From contig JAEPRB010000017.1 in assembly GCA_016758965.1 (NCBI GenBank), positions 124,001 through 188,000 on the forward strand: DNA of 64,000 nt. Reading direction: 5' to 3'. The translations under genes were made by a program, and so were the position numbers. The notes beneath the pieces were generated by a model. It saw only the letters and a program-made list of their open reading frames with translations. It did no database searches and had not been told where the DNA came from. Positions 46,646-59,250 of the stretch are shown one piece after another (the first letter of the stretch is position 1; every line of letters begins with the position of its first letter). This DNA comes from Circinella minor. Its lineage: Eukaryota > Mucoromycota > Mucoromycetes > Mucorales > Lichtheimiaceae.

Positions 46646-49600
46646 ATGATTGCGGAAAAGACGCTCATTATGAGCATGGTGGAACGTCTTGAAGCTGAAG
46701 TATGAATTGGCGAAGTGGAGGGGGAAAAATAGAAGAGAGGAAGAGAATGCGGAATCGGTTAATAATACAATGCCTACTGAATGATCTTTGAAAATATATG
46801 GGATTTTATAGCTTCCTTGTAATAAAGAAAGCACTGGCGTTGATCATGATCAAGTAGAGTATACAGATCCTTTTATACTTCGAAGGTAATGATATTATTA
46901 CTATAAAATTATAATAGTTAACTCGTTTTTATTCACAGTTAATATTGCCCCTTGTGATATAGTGGTGTAAGAGCTTTTTTTATGCCAACAGTTTTGTCTT
47001 GTAAAAAGGAGCATTCACTAGGTGAAATAGTTCATACACTGGTGGGACTTTCAAGTTATCGCTTGACAACGGTTGTTGAGGCAATTGTAGGAGCATTAGA
47101 AAGAGTTCCTATTAGTAAGGTAGACTTAACATACTGATATATAGTACCTTCTCATTTCACATACTAACTATATAAACATAAGAATCGTTCTACTGTACCA
47201 TTTAATGACGAATCTACATCTTCCCAAATGCTAAACTCGCAGTATTTCCTCGTGTGTTTACTTTCATCATGTCTCCAACAGTGGCGAGAAAAGAATCCAG
47301 GCAGCTTAGCTGATCATCCAGAGGTAGCAGAAACACAATGTAGGCGTCCATATGGACATTGTTTAACTGACTCAGACAATATCCAGCGACCCGATGTGGC
47401 GTTGGATGATAAGGTGGCCAACCACATATTGGCCACCATATCACCTTTTTTACGACAGCCGCCGCGTACAGCGACTGCTATTAATAGGGAAATCGAACAT
47501 CGATCGCTCTTATTATGTAAACGCCTTGATCAAGGACAGTCAATATTTACCGAAACATACAATTGCATGAGTGTTAGCGAACATTATACAGCCGAGACTT
47601 TGCTTCTAACAAGACTTTATATTATTGCGGGTCGAGTAGCTTTTTATATTAGTATTGGTAATTGGTGTATCACTTATAACAGAATCAAGTCTAGGTTAGA
47701 AGCTTTGGCACATAAACCCAGTAGTGTAGATGAAATTCCACAAATAGGTGAGGTACAATTGATGGAATGTGCTGCACTGAATAAAGAACGATTGAGCAAG
47801 ATTCTTCAACGTAAGATAAAATGCCATTTTTTCTTCTTGTTATAATTGTTTGTTTGGTTGAAAATAATTAAACAAGTTAGTTCATCACAAATAAGGGTAT
47901 AATAGGACTTACCGATTTTATTGTTTATAATAATTTTTCTTTATAGTCCTTCAACAAACCGTACCGTCAATGAAACAGTCAATAAAACGACATCTTAGTT
48001 TAATTTCTTATAGAGCAATTTGGGGTTGGATTGAAGCATTTAATGAAGAATTTATTCAGCTTTATAGAGAAAAAGGTCGAATCGATGGAAGTCCGGAATT
48101 TTTATTTTTACTTTGTCAAGACACCTCGATGAGGAAGGACAAGGAATTATTATGGCCATTTCAAACGACGTTGTTGCTTATCTGTCCAGGTGTTCTGGAA
48201 GAAATCGTGGAGTATAATGGAGTAAAAGGAAATGTTTTAGCACGCCATCCATCAGTGGTATGTAATAGCTTCCGAAATAAACAAAAAAAAAGAGAGACTT
48301 TTTTTTACTCTTTTTTTTCCCTTTGAGGCGTTGTGCGGGATCCTTCTATTTATATTTTTGGATGATGTGTTTTATATATTCATATGTATTATACGATAGA
48401 TTGCATTTGTTCGTATGATAAAAAGAATAGCATCTGGAGGAGACAAGCGTAATGAAGAATTAGCCACTATTTGTGTACTTGATATTTGTCGAGCAGCATC
48501 TTACCTAAAATATGAAAAAGGGTCATCTGTATTACACGAATTAATCATGACAGCAAAGAATGATATTCAAGACCGATTATTTGATATCAATAAACCTTTA
48601 ATGGTTGACAAAATGTTTATAGCATCTAACGAACAATACGGATTAGCAGCACAAGAACAACGTGGCGGTACAATGGTTGATACTCATTGTCTCTTAGTTA
48701 CTGCATTGACAACATTGTATAATCTTAATCCAAGAAAGGCGATACACAGCGTTTTCCCTATGTGTTTGGATAACCGCTCTCCTATTATTTACAAGTCAGC
48801 TTTGGCAAGATCACTGCGGATTTTAATTAACAATTCTCAGAGTAAAATGCAAGAGAACGATGCATACATATTCGGGTCTGACTTTTTTCATAATGTCATT
48901 TGCGAAACATTAAGACAAACTCTTATTAGCTATGTTACTAATGTGGATGGATGCGATGTTAGTCGTGGGGTAATGAATCATAATAGTGGGAGTAATTACA
49001 ATACAACAGGAGATCATAAGAAGGCTGAAACTAAATCAATAACAAGTCAAACTGCTGGTTTGGATCGTAATGAGAAGCTCCATGCGATATGGGAGTTACT
49101 AAATCTTTGTTCAGCTGACCCTAAGTTAATTATTATGGTAAGAAGCGGCAGTTTTTTTTTTTATCAATTATAGTACTTTTTTTAAAACTCATTCTAAAAC
49201 TAATACTAATTTATATAGGGAAATAGTGGTAGTAGCAGTGGTGATGCAGATGAAATCGTACGCACCGTAGATATATTGATTCGATGCATGCAACTGAAAA
49301 GCAAATCAATTATTTATCTGGCTACTGAATGTATACGAAAAGTACATACTGAATTGTGTACTCCAATCGAGGGAGGATCTAGCCCTTCTATGTCGTTCTT
49401 TTGGAAAATATCATCTAATATCATTGTGCATTTTTCCAAAGAATTGCTTTCCCTTCGAAGTGTTCAAACTACCGAAACACTGATTTGCTTGCGTGCGGTT
49501 CATAGAATTCTGGTGGAACGCGTAAAATTTCTTCGTGGAGTGGATCAGGTTAGTAATTAAATAGTATGTGTAATCTATACACACACATTATTCGTATCAG

Positions 49601-52600
49601 ATGATGATATATATAAAACATATTCATATAGAAAAATGTATTGGAAGGGTGGGAAGCATCGGATTATTTACACGGGGCAATTACGCTGCATGTGTCTGGT
49701 CTCATCTGGTTAAATGCTCCTGATGGTGATGCATTACTAGGGAATCTTCTTATTATGAAGGAGTTTGGTAAAGAGATTGACTATCTCTTTGTCAGCAATA
49801 AACATACTCACGCAGTTGGATTTCAAGCATTTCGAGTTCTTCTTGAAAACTATCCAATTTACCAGGAATTAGCAAAACTAGACCACAGAACACTCCAAGG
49901 TCGTAAAGAAGCACAAAAACGGATATGGCGTCTCTTACGCATGTTACCTCATGATTCTCCAGCATCATTGGTTGCCTGGAAAGAAATTTGGAAACGGTGG
50001 AAACTAATAACTGAAACGTTAACATCAGCACATGTACAATCCAAAGCCCATAGTAGTGAACCGATAAGTCCTGGCAGTAGTCAAAGCTTTGGTAGTAGTA
50101 GTACCAGCACATTACCATCGCAATCATCAACAGCTGCATTATCAGCAACACCAGGGGCAGCAGGAGGTGTTAGTACTAACGGATCAAGTGGAGGACATCT
50201 TGATTTGCAAGAGTACCCTTCATCCGAACGTGGAGGAAACAGCAACAAAAGAAACGTTAGGTCGGGATGGAAATATAAGAAACGGTATACTCTCTGGTAC
50301 AATTGTACTGGATTTCTAGCATCTCTAGCTGGTGTCTGTCTTGGAAAAAAACCGTTCAGTATAACAAAAAGCAAAGATGGTAAAAACAACAAGAATGGAG
50401 ACAATGTCAATTATTATCCCATGCTTGCTAACGAAGACGCACAACAGCAAGCAACTGACTTTATTAAAATATTGGTTCAGCTATTATCTTGCAACGACGT
50501 TTTTATTCGCGAAAAAACAACTGATATTATCAGCAAAGAATTATCACCTGCCGTTCAAACACTGTTACTAGAGCAACTGGAGCACTCATTAGCAAGTTAT
50601 GGATTACCTACGTCAATGAAATTTAACTGCTTTATGCTTGTCGAGCAAATATGTGTCATTCTTTCGAGCTTTTTGGAAAATTCAACAAAAGAGCCCACCA
50701 CCACTGCAGCCATATCATCACAAATATTTGCCAATCTTGTCGATCAATGTGCAACCTTTCTTTTATGTAAACCTGCAGATGTTAACAAAGCTACTTTAGC
50801 AACCGATATTATTAGAATTAGACTACGATTTTCACATCTTTGTGAATGTTTAATGACTTCCAAGAATAAAACATCTTGGATTATGATACAGAAAGAATTC
50901 GTTTTACGTACAAAACTGCTCAGTACAATTATTGAATGGACGTGTGGATTTCAAACACCCCAAGTAAGTCATTATATTTATCTCTCAAAGAGTTTTGAAT
51001 AAAATTTCTTTTTTTGCAAAATAAATATATATATACATGTATACATCTATCTTTTTATAGCCATATCAACAGCATATGAATGGATTCCCTGAAATTCCTG
51101 TCAGTGATCGAAGTAAGAGCATCGCCACGCCTAGTGTAGCCACTGCTGCTGCTGCCGGAGTTACTGGAGACTTTACACTTTATTCACCATCGACGGTACC
51201 AGCATCACGTTCTCCAATGACGAAAGATACAAATATGACTCGCGAGCTGGAAGCAAAATGTATCCACGCTATGACATTTCTTTTGGATGGTCTTCCATTG
51301 CAGCCTAATACACTGGGATATTTTGTCGGGACAGAAGAAAATTATTTGCAAGTGAAATCTCGCATGTTTAATCGATATTTTACTTATTTTCATCAATTTC
51401 TTCAAGAATGCGTTGGACTGATTGCAGATAATCGTGCCAAGTCATTTTCAAAAAGTCAACAACAGCAACCAGCGCCGGTGCCAGGGTCAACAGCTACCAC
51501 TCCTGTGACAAGGGGAGGAAGCGGAGAAAGCGATTTATCGGCTGTTCAACAATCACCTACATACCAATCTAGAACATCACCACATTCTTTGCAATCGATA
51601 AGTTCAGCAACTTCGCCTAGATATTTTTTGGTATTACTTTTTCGTTATTGCTACTCTGTTCTTTGTATAAGGTAGACTAGTAAAGCTCACATTAATATTA
51701 TCATTATATCATAGAGTTCGAGTGAAGAAGGTGCAATTCAACGTGCACTTGATGGAAAAGCATGTGCTATCGAAGCAATAGCAAATTTAGTTCATGCCAA
51801 TTTAGATGTTGGCTTGAGTTCAGCATTGAAAATGGCATATGATGATAATCTGAATATCCGATCTGCATATATGCAAATTATTACAACTGTTCTTGAAAAA
51901 GGCGCTCACTTTGAAAACCTCTCAGCAACTATTAATGTCGAAAGATACGAACGATTAATTGACGTAATGTATACACCAATCATATTTATTCGCTACAAAA
52001 AAAAAAACACATTTTATGATATTTATACATATGGAACTGCTATTTATATACTAGATTCTTACAGATGCGTCAAATAATTTTGGTTTTGCTCGATTTCTTT
52101 GTGAATGTTGCCAAGCATCTAATGCAGATGTGGCTGCTCGCTGTTTGCTTAGATGTTTTGCTTCGAGAAAAAAGACTGTAAGGTTTTTAATGGTGATGAT
52201 TGAAAAGGAAATTAATAATACGGGTAAGTAAACATATTCTTCATATTTTATGTTTTATTATAGTAATACTTATTCTTATCATACAAATAAATTAGACGAT
52301 GAAGCGGAAATTTTACGTAGAACTACCGTTACCACTCGACTATTATCGTATCTTGCTGAAATCATTGGCACTCAATACATTCAACGGACATTGCATCCAG
52401 TATTTAATGAGTTATCAAGAAAGATTTTGCCAGAAGGGACGACTTACGAAGTCAATCCCTTACGAGTTGACGATGAAAACATATCTCAAAACATCGAAAA
52501 CGTGTCAGAAGCTGCTGATATGGTTCTAAATGCTATCTGTGCTTCCGCCAAAAATGCACCTCGGTAAGACTTAGATACATAATATTTAAACTTTTTTTAT

Positions 52601-55600
52601 AATCGAAGAAAAAGAAAAGATATAATGTTAATATTGATATCAACAACTTTATCGATTCAGCACGATTTGCCAATTATGTCACTGCATATTAACATGTGCA
52701 GAATCACGCTTTTCGGAGGCAAAGTATAAAGCTGTTGGTGCATTTATCTTTTTACGATTTTTTTGCCCTGCTATTGTATCTCCAGAGTCAACCGGTTTTC
52801 ATGATACAATCACCCCAGTCCTTTATCGTGGTTTATTGCTCGTTGGAAAAATTGCACAGAATTTGGCTAACAATGTGTTATTCGGTGACAAGGAAGCTTA
52901 CATGATTCCATTAAACGATTTGCTTACTCGCAATATTTACCGATTAACCCGGTTTCTACGTGAAATATCCCAAGAGCCAAGTAATGATAATATCGTCATG
53001 GAGGCAGAATGTGAATTTGAAAAAAATTCAATGAAAAGTAGTGATTACAGCTTACTTCATCATGTGCTTCTCGATAACACGCAAGCCATGGCTCAACGAC
53101 TCTATACCAAAAATATTCCGTACACCAATGATCATGGTGGTAAAGTAGTAGATAGCGCTATTCTGTCCGAAATGATATTACGGGATCAATACGAATGCAT
53201 GTCGAATTTGTTAGCCCATCTTGGAAATCCACCTGACATGAGCCGCAAGGATGGAGAGTCAGATTTTTGTCTGCGTGGGCGACCGCTTAATTTTGCCAGC
53301 CAGGCATATATCGACTTTATGCGACGAAATAGTGAGCGGTATGTCGATGATATTTTAGCACAGAAAATTGTTTATCAAGAAGGAAGATCAAGAGCTAGTA
53401 GGCCTGTACTTTATATAATCTTTCGACGTATTAATATTTATGAAACTGACTTTGAGTCATTATTATATATGGTTCTCAGAGTAAGAAAAAGAGTGAATAG
53501 TAGTATCAGCATATAGTTGATAATTACAGTGAAACAACTTTTATAAACTAATAGAAATACAATACATTACTCACGTATTACAATTATAGACTATGGAATC
53601 ACTATCAGCTGAACCGTTCGAAGTGGTTGCAGACTTTACAATGTATTGTACCGAATTAAATAGCTCACCGGATCAAAGATGGTTTGCTGAACTTGTCGAT
53701 CTTACTCCAAAAGAAATTTATGGGAATATTACTGCTGTATATGCACTCAATGCAAATTTTGATGTCTGCCGGTACCTTAAACGGGATTTACCTAAACTTT
53801 TTAAGGATTTTGTTGCCAAGTTCCAGTTTATCACGTCAGGGTCAGATATATATAGGTATATTCATCCAAAAGAGTTACATTTACCAGAATCAGAAGGTGA
53901 GAGAAAAAAAAACATGACGTATTTCATCATGCTCGCTAGTGCTATCAACGTTTCTAATATTGATTCTTTTCCCCTCCCCTCTTATTTATGAAAATAATTA
54001 AGCGGAATTAATAACGGAGCCTTTAAGCTCTTTAGCTGCCTATCGGCATATGATAAGTGCAGCTGATAAAGTGTTGCCAGTAACAATTAAATTGACACAT
54101 CGATATATTCAATCCGTTACTACGAGACGACAAAAGTTATTTTCTGGTTGTTCCGCTATTCTTAACGACATATTTTCTATTTCGGACCTTGACGATATCA
54201 CAATTGCACTTACGAATTCAGATTATACACAAGAAATACGTTTCAAGTATCGGAGAACTCAAACAAATGTCATATTTTCTGCACCATCTAGCGCCGAAGC
54301 TACCCAATTCGTGTTTGTATGTATATAATATAATATACATATTCCATAGCAGATATTGATATTATAATACGAGTTTTACAAAGTGAAATATACTGAACAG
54401 CAAAAAACCAATACGTATATATATATATATATATATATAGATACTCAGGAATTTAATTAATCGTGTAGAAACTCCTGTTTCTCCTGTGAATCAAAAGTTG
54501 ATGCCAACTACAGTCAATATCAAACCCGAAGATGTTCCAGGAGCTCTTATCAATATGGTGCTTCTCAATATGGGAAGTCAGAATGAAGAACTACGGCGTA
54601 CTGCCTATATTATGTTAAGCTCTGTAGGTAGAGCTTTTGGCTTTGTATTGGCACACCAATATGTGGAAACTAAAGGTAGAGTTTTATAACAGATAAATAT
54701 TATATATATGTATTGCATTAGCAGGATAGAGATTATTTAAAAAACAGTAACGTCAAAGAATATTCAAAAATTCTGATCCCTTTTTTTTTGTATTATAGCC
54801 GTGTGTATTCCAAAGAATGATACAGAGCAGATTATAGGAATAAGTACTAAGCTTGCATTTACACAAGACGAATTGACATTCGAAGTGTTTCGCGAGTGGT
54901 CTTGTGGATATAAAGTATCAGATGAATCAGATAAACGCCTATGTATTAAATATATAGTACCATGGTTAGCCAATCTTGGAAAAATATACTCCGGATCAAG
55001 TGGAGATGAAGAAGTCGTAGCGAAAACCAAGGAAGTGGTACATATGCTTTTAGACACGACAGTTAGCGCAAATGAAACGGTACATAATTTACATTTACAT
55101 CAACATTTACATATAACATATAACATATAAAAGAGTGTTTATATAATACAAATATATATATATATAGCTACGAGATTTTCTTTTCACTAGAGTTTGGAAA
55201 ACAATTGGGGAAAATAGTATGGACAGCAATAGTTTTATCGATCTTGTCCTAACTGAAGTAACCGACTATGCATATAAACATGATGGAGTAGGATCAATAC
55301 AAACTGAAATTATAGCGGATATAGTTGTTTCTATGTTTAATATGACTGTGTGTAAAAAAATTCTCACACGGTTACATAATACTTTTTTGGCCACTGCTTT
55401 CAACTGGACTCATTCCCTTGTTCATCACCCATCATGGCAAAAATGTATTACTATCTTAATCCGATTTGTATTAATGGGATCATTTTATTATCGCGGACCT
55501 GTCAGAGATTGTGCTCCTGAAGTGGTACACGTCATCGCGATCACAGCAGGGATTGGCACAACATTGGAGCGTGAGACGTTGCATAGCATGATGGTGAACT

Positions 55601-57113
55601 TTAAACAAGCACTGTGTATAATTGATCCTAATGGAGGCCCTGAAAAAACAAAATTAATGCGTGAAAAACTAGCAAGAACTGCATCCATACGGAGACGACT
55701 CTTGTTCGGACTCACCAAAACACATACAACACCTTACACCGCAACATCTGAAACCTTAACGGATACTGTGGATACTGTAGATCTATATAATATTGAAACC
55801 ATTATTGACAGTATGAATGATGGAATTGAGTCGGTGGCACCTAATATCGATACACTCAATGCATGGAGAGCTCGATGGCTCAGTCTTGCAAGTAGTCTAG
55901 CTTTTCAATTTAACCCAGCTATCCAGCCACGAGCATACCTTGTTATTGGATGTCTTGCAGGTGAAGGCATTGATGATGAGTTATTATATCAAATATTAAA
56001 TTCGCTTCAACAAGCATTGGTTAATGCTCATTTTGAACTTGTTCAAGCAATCATTATGTGTTTACGACGCATTGTTAGTAGCATCCCTCCAGATTCTTGC
56101 TACCTATTATCTTTGTTTTGGATTTCTCTCGCCTTGTTTCAAATAGACCATCGTCCTTTATTTTCAGCAAACCTGGAATTACTTTCTGGTGTGTGTAATA
56201 CTTTACAAGATCATGGTATGACCGGGCCCGGTAACAAGAATCTCAGCCAACTATTACTTGAAATACGTAAAAATTCCAATATCATACAAGAGCATGATCG
56301 AGAACTAGGTGTCAATTTTGAACATTATTTTTCGTTTGGTGTGTCTACCGTCTTGTTGAAATCTGCAATCCACGATGTAGAAATGTTGAATGCCTTGAAA
56401 CCAACAGTTGAAGACTTTTTGACAATCGAAATGAGTCAGTGGTGGGAGTATGAGAACGGAAAAAGGGTAAAGAAAGTAAGAGGGGATAATGTTGGTATTG
56501 TTCCACCAGATGCGTTGGGATATATGGCAATACTGTTGCCTAGTATTTCTTCGGACGAGAATCTACAACGTGTATTAGGTCTTGAAGAACCAACAGATAT
56601 TATCAGGCAGCTTTGTATACCAGACAAGACATCCGAAATATTATTTATTACTCTTCTGACAATTCAATTGTCATGCTATGATATTCAACGGAAGTTACGA
56701 ATATATGAATTCTTGGCAGAAGCTGCTGTTGTTATGCCTGATACATTTGCCTTGATGTAAGATAATTATATATATATATATATATATTTAATAGTTAATC
56801 CTAACAGTATTTTTTTTTCTAATATTATTTGTATGATAGATACGAAATCATTGTATCAAAAATGAACAAAATATTAAACAATTCAACCAATTTAGAACTC
56901 ACGGAGCGAATTGAATCCATTTTACTGACGGTTTGTTCGAGTTCTTCTATTGATACTGGTGATCGTTCAAAACGCAAATTTAAGTCAGCGTTAGAATATT
57001 CTGGTTTTACTGCGTTGATTGATTTACATAGTCCTCGTCGAAAACGTGATGTTATTACCAATGCAACAATTGCAAGTCAACTAGTAAAACATATTATTAA
57101 TACAAGTAGTTAA
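46646..57113 (+). CDS. NF1: neurofibromin/IRA-type Ras GTPase-activating protein
   Basis: Nineteen exons, about 2899 residues: 46646-46699, 46812-46885, 46963-47119, 47183-47810, 47947-48257, 48400-49137, 49219-49548, 49632-50963, 51061-51630, 51715-51963, 52055-52223, 52296-52563, 52661-53480, 53590-53896, 54003-54316, 54441-54675, 54799-55079, 55168-56756 and 56840-57113. All phases close. The helical N-terminal half contains a Ser/Ala-rich linker. The RasGAP domain is at ~1482-1830, with EILRRTTVTTR around the arginine-finger position and FLRFFCPAIVSPE. A Sec14-PH module follows at ~1900-2120, then a helical C-terminal half. It switches off Ras, limiting cAMP/PKA and MAPK output. The first two small exons (start MIAEKTLIMSMVERLEAE) were found by splicing and resemble fungal NF1 N termini. 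Confidence 0.93.
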
Positions 57114-57507
57114 TTATTGTTATTTTGAAGAGTTATTATTGATTGTGTATTCATATTTATAATTTCCATTTATGCAAATATATTGTTTATTCTTATTGTT
57201 ATAATACATGCATGCAGCTAAAAAAAAGTTGCTTTATTATTACATCAATATCTGAAATTATGTGTGGGGAAAAGCATGATTGCTAAAGAAAAAATGATTG
57301 GAAAAGCAACTGGTTACAATCTTTTTGTGGGAGGGGCAGGGGGATATATAGCAAAAAAGAAAGAATTTACGTAAAGAAAATATAGGGATAATGTTACGCT
57401 TGCATGGTTATTATATTTCTTTTTGGGACGGAGGAGAAGTAGAAGAAAGAAAAAAGTAATGGTTTTTTGTTACGTAATCAAAATTAAGTTTCATCATACG
57501 TAGGTAA
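57114..57507. other. convergent 3' intergenic region
   Basis: 394 bp between the neurofibromin and HSP20 stop codons. AT-rich, with no gene seen. The minus-strand frame at 57411-57896 is an off-frame shadow of the HSP20 gene. Confidence 0.7.
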
Positions 57508-58002
57508 TTACTGAATATCAATCTTGCGAGGGGCAGGTTTTGTATCTGCTGTCTTGGGTAACTCGACTTCCAAGATACCATTGTCGAACTTGGCCGAAAT
57601 CTTGCCTTGATCAATATTGTCCGGTAAGGATAATGATCGTTTAAAAAAGCCTTCACGGGACTCTTGATAACGAACATGATGATCCTTTCCACTAGTATAT
57701 TCTTTGTCAAATTTGGTCTCGCCTGAAATGGTAATAACATCTTGAGTGACATCCAATTTGATATCCTCTTTTTTAACACCAGGAGTTTCGACACGAATAA
57801 ACCAGTTCTTGTCAGTCTCATAGACGTTGACTGCAGGTGCGAATGGACCATTAGTAGTCGAAGATGATGGATCATTTCCTGCCAAGAGACCAACACCAGG
57901 AAAATCTTGACTTAAATGATTAAAAAGTTGATTCATACGACGTTCCATACTACGAGGACCCATAGATAACGGACTCAAGCTATTAAAATTGAAAAGGGAC
58001 AT
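57508..58002 (-). CDS. hsp20: small heat-shock protein (HSP20/alpha-crystallin family)
   Basis: A single-exon gene of 164 residues, the usual size. The short N-terminal arm has a MERRMNQLF segment. The alpha-crystallin domain at ~52-155 includes NVYETDKNWFIRVETPGV, DVTQDVITISGE and the closing GILEVELPK (the conserved G-x-L). The C-terminal extension ends APRKIDIQ, with an I-x-I motif (IDI) for oligomer assembly. It holds denatured proteins in a refoldable state. No intron, as is common for heat-induced genes. The upstream region carries a TATA box and two heat-shock elements, which support heat induction. Confidence 0.95.
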   Translation of the reverse strand: MSLFNFNSLSPLSMGPRSMERRMNQLFNHLSQDFPGVGLLAGNDPSSSTTNGPFAPAVNVYETDKNWFIRVETPGVKKEDIKLDVTQDVITISGETKFDKEYTSGKDHHVRYQESREGFFKRSLSLPDNIDQGKISAKFDNGILEVELPKTADTKPAPRKIDIQ

Positions 58003-58086
58003 GTTGCCACGTATTTCTGAAATAAAGTAAAAGCGAGAAAGAAAGAAAAAAGTAGAGAAAGAGAATGTTTATTTTTTATTTTTTTG

Positions 58087-58094
58087 GTTTTTAT
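58087..58094 (-). promoter_or_regulatory. TATA box of the HSP20 gene
   Basis: TATAAAAA on the minus strand, about 85 bp upstream of the start codon and 34 bp downstream of the proximal heat-shock element. Confidence 0.6.
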
Positions 58095-58127
58095 AGAGAA
58101 GAGTGTAAGAAAAAAAAAGGTTAACTA

Positions 58128-58140
58128 GAAATTTCTGGAA
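58128..58140 (-). promoter_or_regulatory. proximal heat-shock element
   Basis: GAA-AT-TTC-TG-GAA, a perfect three-unit nGAAn array for heat-shock factor, about 125 bp upstream of the HSP20 ATG. Confidence 0.8.
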
Positions 58141-58293
58141 TTTACTTGCAGGGGTATGAGAAAATCTCTTGTGGGTCGCATATATGCTTCCCACCATTGT
58201 TTCTGATATCGCCAATGAATTTTTTTATTTTCGCTATAACGGCTTTGTCTAATTTTAGTAATTGACAACAGGAGGTTACTTGAAAATATCATT

Positions 58294-58311
58294 TTCCAGC
58301 AGTTTCTGGAA
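58294..58311 (-). promoter_or_regulatory. distal heat-shock element
   Basis: TTC-CA-GCA-GT-TTC-TG-GAA, four alternating five-base units with one mismatch (GCA for GAA), about 290 bp upstream of the HSP20 ATG. Confidence 0.65.
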
Positions 58312-59250
58312 TATGTGAGATATCATATTACATGTTCCGTAGCACAAATTAACAGTAATTTCTTCTATCTACAATATGTGATACTGATGAATTAAGATGT
58401 CAGAATATATGTTGTTGATATATTATTCGTATAAGACCTTGTATGCATATAATACAGTACGTAAGGTACATACATTTTAGAATCAATTTTTTTTTCTATT
58501 TTCAATGGCCTATTAATAAACACAACTAAACCCAAAATGAAAACTAACCCACAAAAATGAAAGCTATAACTATAGCAAACAATGTTTGTCGATTAGTTTG
58601 TTTGGTTTTCATATTTTTTTTTTTTTTTTGAGGTTCAAAGTTGGTAGGTGCTTTTCGACTTTGAGTGGAGCTATTATATAATCGAAGCAAAGTTGAAACA
58701 CTCACAAATCTAGATAAACTAATGGTTAGATAGTTTACCGTATATAGATAGGTGTGTATTATTTGGACAAATTCTTTACAAGAAAGCATTCATAGGTTTT
58801 TGAACGCTGCTAGTGATATAAAAAAATTAGAAATTATTATAACGGAGCGATATTAAAGATATATTACACCATATTCTTTAGGAATAAATGCTATATAGAC
58901 AATCGAAGTCATTAAAATTTTTAAATCCACTATAGATTTGCTGAATATAACCTTGCACTTTAGGAGTATGTTATTTTTGATCAAGTATATCAAGACTTGT
59001 TACATAATTTTCAATTACTAAAAAGAATATCTCAGGTAAAAACAGCAATATGTTTTAATATGATCCATTGTTCACAACCCACTTCATCTCGGTCGAAATA
59101 AGAAAGTGATTAAGAATAGAAATAAAATAAAGTAAAATGATGAACAAAATGAACCATTGATATATTTATATATCAACACAATTGAATATAAGTACAATTA
59201 AAAACATTATTTTTTGTTAAAGAATGATACAAGATGACAATGACTTATAA

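Larger units (their letters stand above)
58003..59250. other. HSP20 promoter and intergenic region
   Basis: 1.25 kb between the HSP20 start and the stop of the next minus-strand gene. It contains the regulatory sites listed separately. The minus-strand frame at 58544-58789 has no domain and is not called a gene. Confidence 0.65.

Noticed and set aside
46475..46834. 119-codon minus-strand frame rich in Phe/Leu
   Set aside because: It overlaps the first neurofibromin exons on the other strand and has no recognisable motif.
46982..47119. ATG at 46982 as the neurofibromin start
   Set aside because: The frame runs open upstream to a good acceptor at 46961-46962, and two upstream exons extend it to a better start at 46646.
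57411..57896. 161-codon frame on the minus strand
   Set aside because: Off-frame shadow of HSP20; the alpha-crystallin domain is in the 57508-58002 frame.
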